Shown here piece by piece: positions 33,105 to 43,882 of a stretch of 64,000 nucleotides of DNA (position 1 is the stretch's first letter; the number at the start of each line of letters is the position of its first letter). The translations under genes were made by a program, and so were the position numbers. The notes under the pieces were generated by a model that was not told where the DNA came from, did no database searches, and saw nothing but the letters and a program-made list of their open reading frames with translations. The stretch lies in NCBI GenBank assembly GCA_037042915.1, contig CM073194.1, positions 2,232,001 to 2,296,000 on the forward strand. The letters run 5' to 3'. Source of the DNA: Auricularia sp. M13. Taxonomy: Eukaryota; Basidiomycota; Agaricomycetes; Auriculariales; Auriculariaceae.

Positions 33105-36100
33105 TTAGTTCAGAGCGTCCTGCTGCGACGCTTCCGAACCCTCGATGCCCAGGCCAGCGATCCCCTGCTCCAGGGAGCTTGCGGCCTCGGGTTCATCACC
33201 GATCATGTCATAGTCTCCATCCTCATCTCCCTCGTGGTCTTTCGACCAATCGTTCACCGGAGCCTGGGCAGGTGATGAAGTAACCGCGGTCGAGGAGCCC
33301 GAGGCCGCGCCGTTGAGCGCCGGGCTGAAGGCGTATCCGTGGAAGGTCTGGGCGAACGCTGGTGTTGCGAACGCTGGGTTCACCGCCGGCGCTGGCGTGG
33401 ATTCGCGCATGAGGACGTCATCCGCACGCGCAGCCGCATTGCTGCCGCTGCGACGAGTGAAGTGCGGGGGCGGGCGACGCGGACGCGCATACACGCGCCG
33501 ATTGCCGCCTGTGATCTGTGAGGAAGCAAGCAATGCAAGCAGGAGGACTAGTGTAGCCGGAGTCCGGTTCGCGAACCTCCGAACCCCCGAACCGAACCCG
33601 AACCGAACCGAGGTTCGGGCTGGTTCAGGTTCAGGTTCAGTGCCAAGCCGAACCTCGTCCGAACCGTGTTCAAACCGAACCGAACCTGCGAACCTCCTGC
33701 TATATAAAGCTCAGACATCTCAACTTTTGTTGGCTTAGAGACCATCTTTGCCCCAGTTCTGCTTATGTAACATGTATATCAGCTCTACGAAGGTGTCTAT
33801 CAAACCTTAGGCATTGTTGGCAAGGAGTTGAGGAGGCAATCAGATGACATAATACATTCCCACAATGTGATATGCAAGCTTGCAGCTCTAAAATCAGGCT
33901 CTGCAAGACCTTATAACATTAACAGAGAATCATAATCATGAATTATGATCAACCACCATCCATATGTGCTTCGTACTAGTATTTAAAGTATCTATTTATG
34001 ATTATATAGTGTGTTCAAGGTTCGAACCCCGAACCGAACCCGAACCGAACCCCAGGTTCGGGTTTGATGGTTCGGGACCAGGTTCGGTTCGAGGTTCGGA
34101 AAAATTGCCGCCGAACCGCACCGAACCGAACATCGGCTACACTAAGGAGGACGCGCGTACCGCGACGCCCGAGATTGCCAGTGCGACGAAAGTACCAATC
34201 GCGAGGCGCTGCAGTTTGAGCCGAGCGCGCGGTAGCCTGAACCTGAGTGGTGTGCAGACGAGCCACCGTCGCATCATGATCCAGGATGATCTTGAGCGCA
34301 GCGACTGGGATATTCAACTTGTCATTGTCGCGGACGTGCTGCATTTCGGCCGCGTGCGCCTCTTCGAGTAGTTTGACGCGCTCCGTCGCCTGAGTGCGGC
34401 GGACAAAGTCCTGCTCGATGGCTGCGTTGCCTTGAGCAGCCGAGACCGCATGCGGATTGTACGCATGGAATTCCTCGTACGACGGCGGCGCGTGACCGGG
34501 GAAGTCGGCGCGACGGGTCATAGCGCGACGAATGCCGTCCGCCCAGGCGCAGCAGACGATAAAGGCAAGGTCGTCGAACGACGGTGGTTTGTTGTAGACC
34601 ATGCCGGGTGCTGGAAGGCGAACTCCTAACGAAATGCGCCAGAAGAAACGCCCTTTTATAGCAGGATTCAGAGGAGAGAGACGCTGCCGTGCCGAGACAG
34701 GGCGCAGACGCGCAATACCGACGCGCGCCGTCTGGGCATCGCTGCCGGTTCCCACGGGTTGCTTCAGGGCCCCGAACTTCCTGTGCGGGTCATACCCCAT
34801 TAGGTCACAGTAATCCAGAAATGCTGGATCGCCTTGCACAGCCTCGAGGGATTCCTCGGTGATATGTTTGTCCGACCATTTGGCATAGAACATATATGAG
34901 TCACCGGTCTTCTTGAAACCAACAATTTCCTCAATCTGTCGTGCTGCGCGGTCTAGAGGCACTGTCGTCACTGCCTGCCAGCTGCGGGATGGAAATCTTG
35001 AGTCATCGTTCTCAATCCACGGCCGCAGCAATTCCGCGTGAAACGCGGGGTGAATCTTGCGTTTCACCATTTCGCGGGGCAAGTCAAGTTCATATGTAGC
35101 TCCAGGTACAATTACCCTGAGCACAGCAAAGGGACCGATGTATTTCGGTATGAATTTCCGGCGCAGCATCTTCGGGAGCGCTAGGTTCTTCGTGCTGAGA
35201 TAGACCTTGTCGCCTACCGCGAAGTTAGCCTCACGCCGATGTTTGTTGGCTTGCACCGTCTGATCAACGCAGGCGGCGATGATTGCATCATGAGCTGCCA
35301 TGATCGTCTCCCTCATGGTTTCAGCGAACTTTTGAACGCCGGGATAAGCCGGTGGTTTGTCCCATGTAACTGCGTGCGGATTATATCCATAATTCATGAA
35401 GAAGGGACTGAATCCAGTTGTGGCTGAAGTAGCCGAGTTCAGCGCGAATTCGATGGCGGGCAGTTTGCCTGCCCAGTCCTTCTGGTCGTCGCCGATACAC
35501 TGGCGAATCAGTTGTCCGATTGTACGATTTGCGCGCTCAGTCATTCCATCCGTTTGGGGGTGGTAGGCGGTCGACATTCTCAGCTTTGTGCCCGTAAGTT
35601 CATGTAACTTTTTCCAAAACGGGTTGGTAAACAGTACATCTCTGTCGCTGACGATGGAATCGGGCATGCCATGGAGCCGATATACCGAGTGGAACAGTAC
35701 TTCGGCCATGTCCAACGCCGTGTAGTTTGTCCTAGCAGGCACTAGGTGGACCATGGACGTAAAGTGGTCGATTATAGTACAAATTCGGTCATACCGACCG
35801 TGACGCGCTTGCGAGACCGGCAATGGACCAACAAAATCTATTCCGATCATTTCCCATGGTCGAGTAGGTACGGGCAGCGTTTGCAGGAGCCCCATTGGTG
35901 CCTGGGTATTGTCTTTGGTGGTACGGCACGTATGACACGACTCTATGTAGTCCTTGACATCCTTGACCATACTTTTCCACCAAACCTCTTCCCTGAGGTA
36001 TGTCAAGGTCTTGAAAGTCCCTAGGTGAGCCAGAATGCTGTGTGCTTGTTCGATTAAGACTTCCCTGAGTCGCTGTCCGACGACCTGAACATCGGGGATG

Positions 36101-36669
36101 CAAAGTAATCGGCGATTGGTTGAACTATGCACGGTAAACACGAGCTCCTCGCCCTCCCGCCCGTCTACTTCAAAGTTCTTGAACTGAGACGGGCTGGCTA
36201 ACACCTTGGCAAAGAAGGGATCGTCGCCGTACATGCCGCGCACCGCGTTCTGGACGTCAATGCTCGGCCGCTGCTGCGAAATGATTGCCGCAAGGCCAGA
36301 TGATCCGTCTGCGGCCTCTCCGGCCGTTGCAGTACTAGTTTCTGCAAGTTTTCCATCTGAGGGAATTTGGCGGTTCAACGGACTGGAAGTAATGCTGTCG
36401 TTGTCGCTGGGGAACTCAGCCGACTCAGCCTCGCTATTCAGATCTGTCGCAACCGGTATTTGACGACTCTGCCGTAGCCGGATGTCCCGAACCGGCGGTC
36501 CCTTCTCCCGCGGTCGGGCTGATCGACGCGGGAGCCCGCGCCAGATCCTCGTCCTCTGATCCAAGGGCGCGGCGCGGCAGTAGCGCTGACAATAGTACGG
36601 CGCGACCAACAAATACAGGTGCCGAGATAGGCACAGTCTGGTCCTCGTCCTCGCTGGACGAGTCGTCAA
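33105..36669 (-). CDS. Element B pol, integrase part with chromodomain, interrupted by a MITE
   Basis: Integrase zinc domain AHSILAHLGTFKTLTYLREE...CHTCRTTKDN (near 35930-36060). DDE core with GIDFVGPLP, IVSDRDVLFTNPFW and AYHPQTDGMTERANRT. Then a MVKRKIHPAFHAELLRPW C-terminal domain and a clear chromodomain IEEIVGFKKTGDSYMFYAKW near 34850-34945. At 34144 the frame enters the MITE and picks up an artificial tail ending at 34015. Removing the MITE and one 8-bp duplication lets the frame continue into 33105-33540 (ITGGNRRVYARPRRPPP...DYDMIGDE) to a stop at 33105, 41 bp from the LTR. This frame is offset from the RT-RNase H frame, with the switch between about 36440 and 36600. Confidence 0.88.
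33549..34144. mobile_element. hAT-like MITE 1 inside element B
   Basis: 596 bp, flanked by the 8-bp duplication AGGAGGAC (33541-33548 and 34145-34152). Terminal inverted repeats begin TAGTGTAGCCG on both sides. The subterminal regions are packed with GGTTCGG/CCGAACC repeats (33560-33700 and 34018-34135). The interior is AT-rich without a reading frame. An 8-bp duplication and repeated subterminal motifs are hAT features. Confidence 0.85.
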
Positions 36670-39373
36670 CCTCCGTTATGAATTCCGAGGCTGTCCGAAC
36701 GGTGCCTGGCTCGTCTTCCTGATATAGACGCGAAAGTCCGTCGGCGAGAACATTATCCACTCCCGGAATGTATTCTATTGTAAAGTCGAATTCATTTAGC
36801 ACGTGCAACCATCTCATTTGTCTCTGAGACAATTCTTTCTGTTTCATGAAGTGAATTAGAGCTTTATGGTCTGTGCATATGCGAAACTTCACGCCGTGTA
36901 GCATCGGGCGGAAGCGTTTCAAAGACTCGACTATGGCGAGAAGCTCGCGTTCGTGGATGGGGTAATTTTGCTGCGCACTGTTCAACTTAGCGCTCCAAAA
37001 AGTGATGACGCGAGCCGTACGAAGATCGGTGCCTTGACTCAAATAGCCGCTTGCTCCCGTTAGGGACGCGTCGGTAATGAGATTCACCGGGCCAGCGGAC
37101 ATTGAATAATCAATCGCGTGCCGGCGCCGATCCCGGTGTTCCTGCACGATACTCTTGACCAGTTCAAATGCCCGCTGATGGGTGTCCTTCCACACGAAAG
37201 GTTTCGTGGTCCCGATGAGCGACGAAAGCGTTCCCATGGGAACGCGTATTCCCTGGCAGTCATTGGCGAGAAAGCCAACCGCACCAATGAACGACATCAA
37301 CATTCCTTTGGACGTTGGCGTTGGCCACGATATGACTTTGTCGACTTTGTTGGGGTCCATCTTGATGCCGTCTTGGTCTATGACATGCCCCAGGATAATC
37401 AACTCATCGGCAAATAATTGCATCTTACTCGGATTTAGGAAGAACTTCTCCTTCCGGAGTACATCAAATACTAATAGTAAGTGCTGCTCGTGTTCCTCTA
37501 TGGAGTCAGAGTACACAATAATATCATCTAGGTACACATCCATGAACACTCCGATGTAGGCTGCGAAAATATGGTTCATCAAAGTTTGGTATGTTGCCGG
37601 GGCATTGCAGTCGCCGATTTGCATCACCAAGCTTTCCAGGGTACCGTCCGGGGTGTTGAACATAGTCCGGGATACGTGCTCAGGTTTTACTCGTATTTGT
37701 TCATATGCGTCCTTCCCATCGATCAGACTACGGAACTGATGCTTTACCACGTTCCGCAGTATTTCCTCGATATCCGGCAGTGGCGCGGCAACTTTGACTG
37801 TGTTCTCGTTTCGTCTACGAGTATCTATTACGGTGCGTATTTTAACCTGTCCGTCCGGCGTCTTCGGTTTCGGAATGATGAGCAACGGACAACAGGTACC
37901 CCCCGCAGAATATCTCCAGCGCCCAGTGTTCAAATAATCCAGCTTCTTTTTGATCCACAAGGGCCTCAGTGCTTCCGGGCACCGTGATGGACGGTACGGA
38001 TATATCATATTCTCGTCCTTCAGCGGTATCTCATGGTTCAATGCTCGTAGAGGCGGAAGAGGAGTGTTTGCCGCTTCTTGGAATAGGTCGGCCGCGGCTT
38101 TGAATACGCGGGCACGAACCTGATCTATTCTGTCCATTTCTATGCGCGCTGCCGCGGACTGCAGGACGAGCATGGTCTTGCCCTCCAAGGGCTTTGACGT
38201 GGTACTGCCGATCAGGACTCGCGTGGGGTTGAGTCCAATCAGGACGGAATGCTGCCAGATGAACGGCGTGCCAAGTACGATGTCATAAGAATCTACATTG
38301 GCAACGTCCCAGGTGCGTGGTTCATCAATCTCCTGATATTGGAATCGAGTCTCGCATTCCACGTTTACCTTGGATCTAGAGCCAACAATCGCGAGCTGCA
38401 AGTCCAACGGCTGTGCCTTTGGTCGACATTTTACCCTCAGTTGATCGGCGAGGGTGGTCGACATGAAATCCGTAAGCGAACCCGAGTCTATTAGCGCGTT
38501 ACATCGCTGACCATTGATGAACACAAACACAGTGACGGGCATGGGAAACAGTCGCTCATCCTTTTTCACGCGCATTCCACCCTTCGGTAAACGGTTAACG
38601 GTACGTTCACTAATCGGAACTGTCGGTTTCGAGCCCGAGCTGACGTCCGCGGAATTCTGCTTGACTGACGATACGCGCGCCACGGCGCAGATCAGCGCGG
38701 GCGTGCACTCGACGGAGGCGAGGCTCGCGTCTGGGATGGCGTGGCAGTGCGACAATGATGGCGTCGCCGTCTGAGACGTAGCTGACCTCGCTGGACGAGA
38801 GTAGCGAGTCCGAGCTGAACAGCTCACTCGCGCGTTCCGAGCTTCCAACGTCAGGCCGCATGGCGACGCGCCCAGGAGGTCCCGCAAACGAGATGCTGGA
38901 CAGAGAGCTGGGGGATGAGGGCGGCAGGAGTCCTGGCATATCGGTGTAGGTGACCACCGACTCGTTGTCCTGCTCGACGGGAGGAGGCGCACTCGGGCGC
39001 TCAGGGACAGGATCGGCAGGGCCATAGTCCCCTGAGATGTCCTCCATGAGCGCCGCGCGTTCGCTGGCGCTGCCCACCTCGACGGACTCGCCGGACGAAT
39101 CGTTCCCCGAGTCTGAGGCGAAGTGGAAGAGTCGCTCGTAACTGGCATGATCTGGGTACGTAGCGCTGAGCTCCTCCCGAGTGCACGTCTGACGCGCAGG
39201 TTCGGCCTCGTGATCATCTGGGTCGGCGGCATTGCGAGAGAAGACGCGCGCGCGTCGGTACTCGAGGTACTCAAGCCACGCGCCACGACGTGTGACAGCA
39301 GCGATGGATGGTTCAAAGGGGAGCTGCCAGTCGATATTCGCGTCGGCGGGGAAGCTGATACAGCGCGTGTCAT
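36434..39373 (-). CDS. Element B pol, protease-RT-RNase H part
   Basis: Convincing protein starts near 38640: TVNRLPKGGMRVKKDERLFP, retropepsin ALIDSGSLTDFMSTTLADQL, RT with KIRTVIDTRRRNENT and MDVYLDDIIVYSDS. RNase H follows with NLITDASLTGASGYLSQG, HERELLAIVESLKRF and CTDHKALIHF. The roughly 240 codons upstream in this frame (39373-38650) are low-information and overlap a better-looking frame (38610-39383). The frame closes at TAG 36434, beyond RNase H, while integrase is in the next frame: either one extra base or a two-base loss in this copy. Confidence 0.88.
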   Translation of the reverse strand: MTRAVSASPPTRISTGSSPLNHPSLLSHVVARGLSTSSTDARASSLAMPPTQMITRPNLRVRRALGRSSALRTQIMPVTSDSSTSPQTRGTIRPASPSRWAAPANARRSWRTSQGTMALPILSLSARVRLLPSSRTTSRWSPTPICQDSCRPHPPALCPASRLRDLLGASPCGLTLEARNARVSCSARTRYSRPARSATSQTATPSLSHCHAIPDASLASVECTPALICAVARVSSVKQNSADVSSGSKPTVPISERTVNRLPKGGMRVKKDERLFPMPVTVFVFINGQRCNALIDSGSLTDFMSTTLADQLRVKCRPKAQPLDLQLAIVGSRSKVNVECETRFQYQEIDEPRTWDVANVDSYDIVLGTPFIWQHSVLIGLNPTRVLIGSTTSKPLEGKTMLVLQSAAARIEMDRIDQVRARVFKAAADLFQEAANTPLPPLRALNHEIPLKDENMIYPYRPSRCPEALRPLWIKKKLDYLNTGRWRYSAGGTCCPLLIIPKPKTPDGQVKIRTVIDTRRRNENTVKVAAPLPDIEEILRNVVKHQFRSLIDGKDAYEQIRVKPEHVSRTMFNTPDGTLESLVMQIGDCNAPATYQTLMNHIFAAYIGVFMDVYLDDIIVYSDSIEEHEQHLLLVFDVLRKEKFFLNPSKMQLFADELIILGHVIDQDGIKMDPNKVDKVISWPTPTSKGMLMSFIGAVGFLANDCQGIRVPMGTLSSLIGTTKPFVWKDTHQRAFELVKSIVQEHRDRRRHAIDYSMSAGPVNLITDASLTGASGYLSQGTDLRTARVITFWSAKLNSAQQNYPIHERELLAIVESLKRFRPMLHGVKFRICTDHKALIHFMKQKELSQRQMRWLHVLNEFDFTIEYIPGVDNVLADGLSRLYQEDEPGTVRTASEFITEVDDSSSEDEDQTVPISAPVFVGRAVLLSALLPRRALGSEDEDLARAPASISPTAGEGTAGSGHPATAESSNTGCDRSE

Positions 39374-39383
39374 GCCTTCCCAT
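38610..39383 (-). CDS. Element B gag C-terminal extension, overlapping the pol frame
   Basis: 257 codons, MGRHDTRCISFPADANIDW, in a frame shifted relative to gag core, starting just past its stop. Acidic and Ser-rich, it contains WLEYLEYRRARVFSRNAADP, at the place where element A has its Gag tail domain. Composition is more protein-like than the overlapping pol frame. It may be the real Gag C-terminus, reached in the ancestor without the break at 39392, with protease-pol following by frameshift. Confidence 0.55.
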   Translation of the reverse strand: MGRHDTRCISFPADANIDWQLPFEPSIAAVTRRGAWLEYLEYRRARVFSRNAADPDDHEAEPARQTCTREELSATYPDHASYERLFHFASDSGNDSSGESVEVGSASERAALMEDISGDYGPADPVPERPSAPPPVEQDNESVVTYTDMPGLLPPSSPSSLSSISFAGPPGRVAMRPDVGSSERASELFSSDSLLSSSEVSYVSDGDAIIVALPRHPRREPRLRRVHARADLRRGARIVSQAEFRGRQLGLETDSSD

Positions 39384-39391
39384 CTAGGCCG

Positions 39392-42300
39392 TTAGTCAGC
39401 GGATTTTTCGTGCGAGTGCGAGTATCGCACCAGAGTTCCCGGCCGCGGCGAAAGCTCTGCCCGGCGTAGCGTCTCCGCCAGAGTAACTCCATCGGTGAGC
39501 TCGGCGACGGAGAGTTCGTAACAGGTGCCGTAGAGCTGATCGCGCACCCAGAACTCGTCTCCGTTGGTCTGCAAGAGCCACCGGTCCTCGTCGCTTCCCC
39601 CACAGTCGACGAGATCGCCCACCGTGCGCGCGACGGCCCAGGCGGGTCCGACCTTGGTGAGAGCACCGAAGATTGCTTCTACGAGCGGCGGCGGACGTCC
39701 GCTGAGGCTGAAGACACACCCCAGGTCACGTTCACCGACGCCGAGATGCGCAGCGACGACGCGACCCACGTCCACGCCCAACGGGCTGAAAGCCGAGATT
39801 GGGAACACCATCTCGGCCTTTCTGACCTCGTCAAAGGCGACGAGGTACTCGGGCATAATGTCCGGGGCGTCGCCGTCGCCTCCCGCGAAGACGTGGAAGC
39901 GATGGTCGGGCGCGATTCCGTTGCGGACGGCAGTGTTAGGGTTGAACCAGTGGGTGAGGGCGCCCTTGAGCTGCGCGCGACGGATTTCGATGCCGCGTGC
40001 CTCTGGCGCAGCGAGGTAGACGGCAACGCGGACGAAGTTGGTGAGTGCATCCCGATTGAACGAAGTGCTCATAACGCGCACAGCTGCTGACGGCAACGCC
40101 TTCATGGGTCTCCTGACCTTTGGTTTAAGTATCCTCGGGTTATCATGCGGTGTGGGAGCGTTCTCAGTCGGCGTGATCGCCGCAGCACGCACTCCTGACC
40201 GTCCGGCGAGATTTTTCTTCCCACAGCTGCTCGACTCATGTCCGACTTCGTGACAGGTATAGCAGCGCCTCTGAGCGCGATGTTCCGCCGCCTGCTGCCT
40301 GGTGAGCCGTGCTCCCACGGGCAAGGCACTGATATTCACGGCCGGTCGGTCACGTCTCATTTTCGCTCCAGTGGGTCTCGACGCAGCCGCCGTTGCCGCA
40401 TGCGTGCCAGGTGGCGTACTCTTCCTTTGTTCCCCTGCAGCGCCATCTCGCGCAGAAACCCCGTGAGCTGTCCAGGGCCTCGTTCCATGTGCAGGTCGGT
40501 GGCTTCTATTCAGGGTCGCGCGCCGACGTTCCATGCGTCGCCGCTCCTGTTCCCGCCGCTCAACCCGATACGCATAATATACCAGATTATCAAGAGAAGT
40601 ATATTCTTGACTGAGGCCTTTGTCCATCCAGTACATTTTGATATAGTCATCGACCCCGTCCCAAAATATACGCTTGACAGTCGCCGCATCAATGTCCGAG
40701 TAACGAATGGCGAGATTCTCCAAATCCTTAGCGTAATCCTTGACAGGGCGGCCTTTCTGGGTCGCGGACATGAGTTTTCGCGCAGATCCTCGCGGAAACC
40801 AGCAGGGAAGCAGTATTCATATAATTCCTGGTAAATTCGTTTGATCGTCCATCCTTCAAGCTGCATGGCGACATGACTATTATACCATATACTGGCTTTC
40901 CCCTTCAGAGCATGCTGAAAGACTTCTACAGCATCTTCGCCTTTGAGATCATAGGCGCGGGCATACGAATCCCATTTTCCGATGAACGCTTCGAAGGTAT
41001 CATACTCCTCGGCACCATTGTATGTAGGCATAGGAATCTTGAGATCCCGCAGAATCTTCTGCTTACGTAGCTTGGCAGCCACCTTCTTCTTCTTCTTTCT
41101 GCGGCGCCGCTTCCGCCGGCGGTGACTGGAACTGTCCGAGTTGCCATCTGAGGAACTGGAACTTGAGCTATCCGACGAATCCGACGAGCTCGAAGTGCTG
41201 GAGTCATTATCCGAACTGTCTGAGCTCTCAGAGTCGTCAGATGAGGAAGAGCTATCACTGCTACTAGAGTCCTCGGAGCTGGGGTCGTCGCTGCTTTCCT
41301 CTCGGGGATGGTAATGTGTATTGCCAAGACGTCGCGATAACAGACCTCCGGGCGGCGGTGCAGACACCGCACGGTCTTTGCGATTGCGCGGCGGTGCTGG
41401 GTCAGCTGGTTTGGGAATTACAAGGTCTTTGCGCTGCAAACGACCCTGAGACTTCTTGCCGGACTTCCTATCCTGGACATCAAGTGTTATTCCCGGAGGA
41501 TCCGGTCGTCGGACCTTGTGGCGGTGCGTACTCCGCCCCTTGTCTTTGTTCCCCTTTCGTCCGTCATGGGAACTCTCGGCGGGAGGTTGTCCCCCCGCGC
41601 CTGCCACTGCACGCTCCGGCGCTGGTCCTGTCGGTCCGGCACGGACAGTGGTGGCCGGCGAGGGCAGGTCACGCGCACGCTCATCTGGTTTCATGCGCAC
41701 CTCACTGTCCGCTCGACGCACGGACGCAGCAGGCGTCTTCTTGGGCTCTGGCCGCTGAAGCAGCGACAGGTTATCGAGATATGACTCAGGCTGTGCAGTA
41801 TGATACCTGGTCTGCGTACGCCTGGGACCCGTTTTGTGGCTTGTGACTGGACGTCCCCAACCATCGAACAATTTGCCATAATGAGGATCAAACACGACGT
41901 ATTCTTTCTTTCTGGCATCGGGCACATCGGTGGTCTCGGGGATGCCCTCCGTGGAACTTGCTGACTGACTGGCAACTTCGTTGCGCCACATATCGATTCT
42001 CGAGGTGTTCTCTTCGGAGCGAACTGTCCGAGTGTACTCTCGGCCTGGGCTATAGTAGACCGTGGAAGGCACCATCTCGTCAGGATGTTTCTCCGGATTA
42101 GGATGACCCTGTGGCGCGTTCTGGTGATCAGTTCTAACTGAAGCACGCGGCTCCGCAACTCCAACGGATTCTAGCACAGCAGATCTGCTCGCAGCAAGTC
42201 CCCTGTGGCTGATCCTATCTTGGGAATCAGTCACGGTTTGCACAGTCGCTCTGGGGACTGCGCGGCGGGACTGAGCACTGCCTTTCTAACTGGCGTCCTG

Positions 42301-43825
42301 CTGCGCGGATGGGACTCGAGCCGACGACGCTCGCGCGTCCTCAGTAGGGTTCTGTGTACAATGCCACGTTTTAAACACGGGTTAAAAAACAGTGTTTAAA
42401 ACATTGTTTTAAAACAGACGTCCGAAAATTGGCTGTTTAAAAACAAAATACAGTTCAGTTGCAGGACCTCTGAGACATGTGTTGGAGGCATGGATTTTGT
42501 CTTTGTGCCATTACCCGCTATATCCTAGCAGCCTCCATTGCTGGTAGCATATGAGTTAGCTGCATCTCGCATCTCACACAGGTGATCAGTGAAAGATTCA
42601 TTCAACTGCAGGAGCTGTCTCAGTGCTGTAAGTAACTAATTAGCAAGATCTCACAAGAGAACAGCATTCTTCCAGTGCCCAGACCTGAGAGTGTTGCTAA
42701 ACATCTAGTATAGAAAGTGGCTCATTCTGACCTATATTCTCACAGATAGAAGTTTACAACATTACATCGAGCATTAAAGTTTCAAGTACCATGCATTGCA
42801 AATCATACCTGGCAGGTATCTGTGATATCCTAGGGTATGAGGAGGTATACCTGGGCAAATTTGACTGGAAGGTTTTCTTTTTCTAAGCTTGTCTCGATGT
42901 TTCTAATGCATTACATAAGCTGTGTTTTAAACACTGTTTTAAACACCTGTTAAATAACGGGTTGGTTAAAAAACATGTTGAGAATAGCTCGGGCATTTTA
43001 CACAGAACCCTAGTCCTCAGTTCGAGCTGCCGATTCGCGTCGTGACTCGTACCCGATGTTTGGTGGCATAGGACTCGGCGGCAATGCATATTGCGCCGGA
43101 CTCGGCGGGACAGAGCCTGCGCGGCTCGGTTCCCATGTCACGCGCGAGACAGGTGAGGACTGCAGCGCGTTCTTGATTTGGCCAAATTCGGCGATCACGG
43201 CCGTGCTGGGCGATTTGGGGAATCGTCTGCCTAGAGCAGGGCTGTACATAACGGACGGAGGGTTGCTGTACCTCGCTGAAGCACCCTGGTCAGAGTATCT
43301 ATCATCAGGAACCCGGAACGGGCTTCCCTCCGTGGCAAACGCCCGGGGATCAGGCCTGCGAGTCGAATCTAGACTCGCGCCCTCCGCTCTGAACAGGCAG
43401 GTGCCACTAAACGATGCGGACTTGTTCTCCGGCTCATCTGGTGAGCGGGGAAAGTGGTGCGACTGGGACTCCTCCTTCCATGCAAGGGGAGTCCTAGTGA
43501 CGTAGTATCCCTCGGCATCGCGCTCAAGTCGCGACGGCACTGCCGAGGGAGGACGGAACTGCGGTACGGGGTGAACGGGTGTGTAGCCCGTCTCCGTACG
43601 CGCAATCTGAGTGAGTCGGTCGGGCGTCTCTTCCGTCCATCCTCCTGGGAGCGTATGACTTACCTCTTCGCTTTCCTTGAGGATGGCTGAAGTAGACATC
43701 GGTCGACTGTAGGAACGTACAGTGCCACGACGGGTTACAGTCGGTGTGATCTCACCCTGTCGTAGCGGGATTTCTCGGGTAAAATGAGTCTTCTTCCTTG
43801 GATGGCCTATCCCGGAAGAGCTCAT
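39392..43825 (-). pseudogene. Element B gag, broken by a MITE, a nonsense codon and a one-base deletion
   Basis: N-terminal arm 43825-43013 (MSSSGIGHPRKKTHFT), then MITE 2, then 42336 downward. Frame phase across the MITE is preserved, but TAG at 42288-42286 interrupts it (CAG to TAG would explain it). Next come a Ser/Asp-rich stretch and a Lys/Arg-rich stretch (HRRRKRRRRKKKKK, near 41080-41130). The capsid region follows: YNGAEEYDTFEAFIGKWDSY; KGKASIWYNSHV; YEYCFPAGFREDLRE. At 40775-40778 one A is missing from a run and the frame moves to MSATQKGRPVKDYAKDLENL. The zinc knuckle CYTCHEVGHESSSC is near 40220-40260. Stop at 39392-39394. Confidence 0.82.
42345..43012. mobile_element. hAT-like MITE 2 inside element B
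   Basis: 668 bp, flanked by the 8-bp duplication GTCCTCAG (42337-42344 and 43013-43020). Terminal inverted repeats TAGGGTTCTGTGTA plus AATGCC with one mismatch. Subterminal GTTTTAAACA-type repeats occur at both ends (42370-42415 and 42920-42975). The interior is AT-rich and non-coding. Unrelated in sequence to MITE 1. Confidence 0.87.
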
Positions 43826-43882
43826 GATGTCCGAGGAGAATTAGTTAGTTGTATTTAGAAGTATCAAATGAACTCAAAAAGT

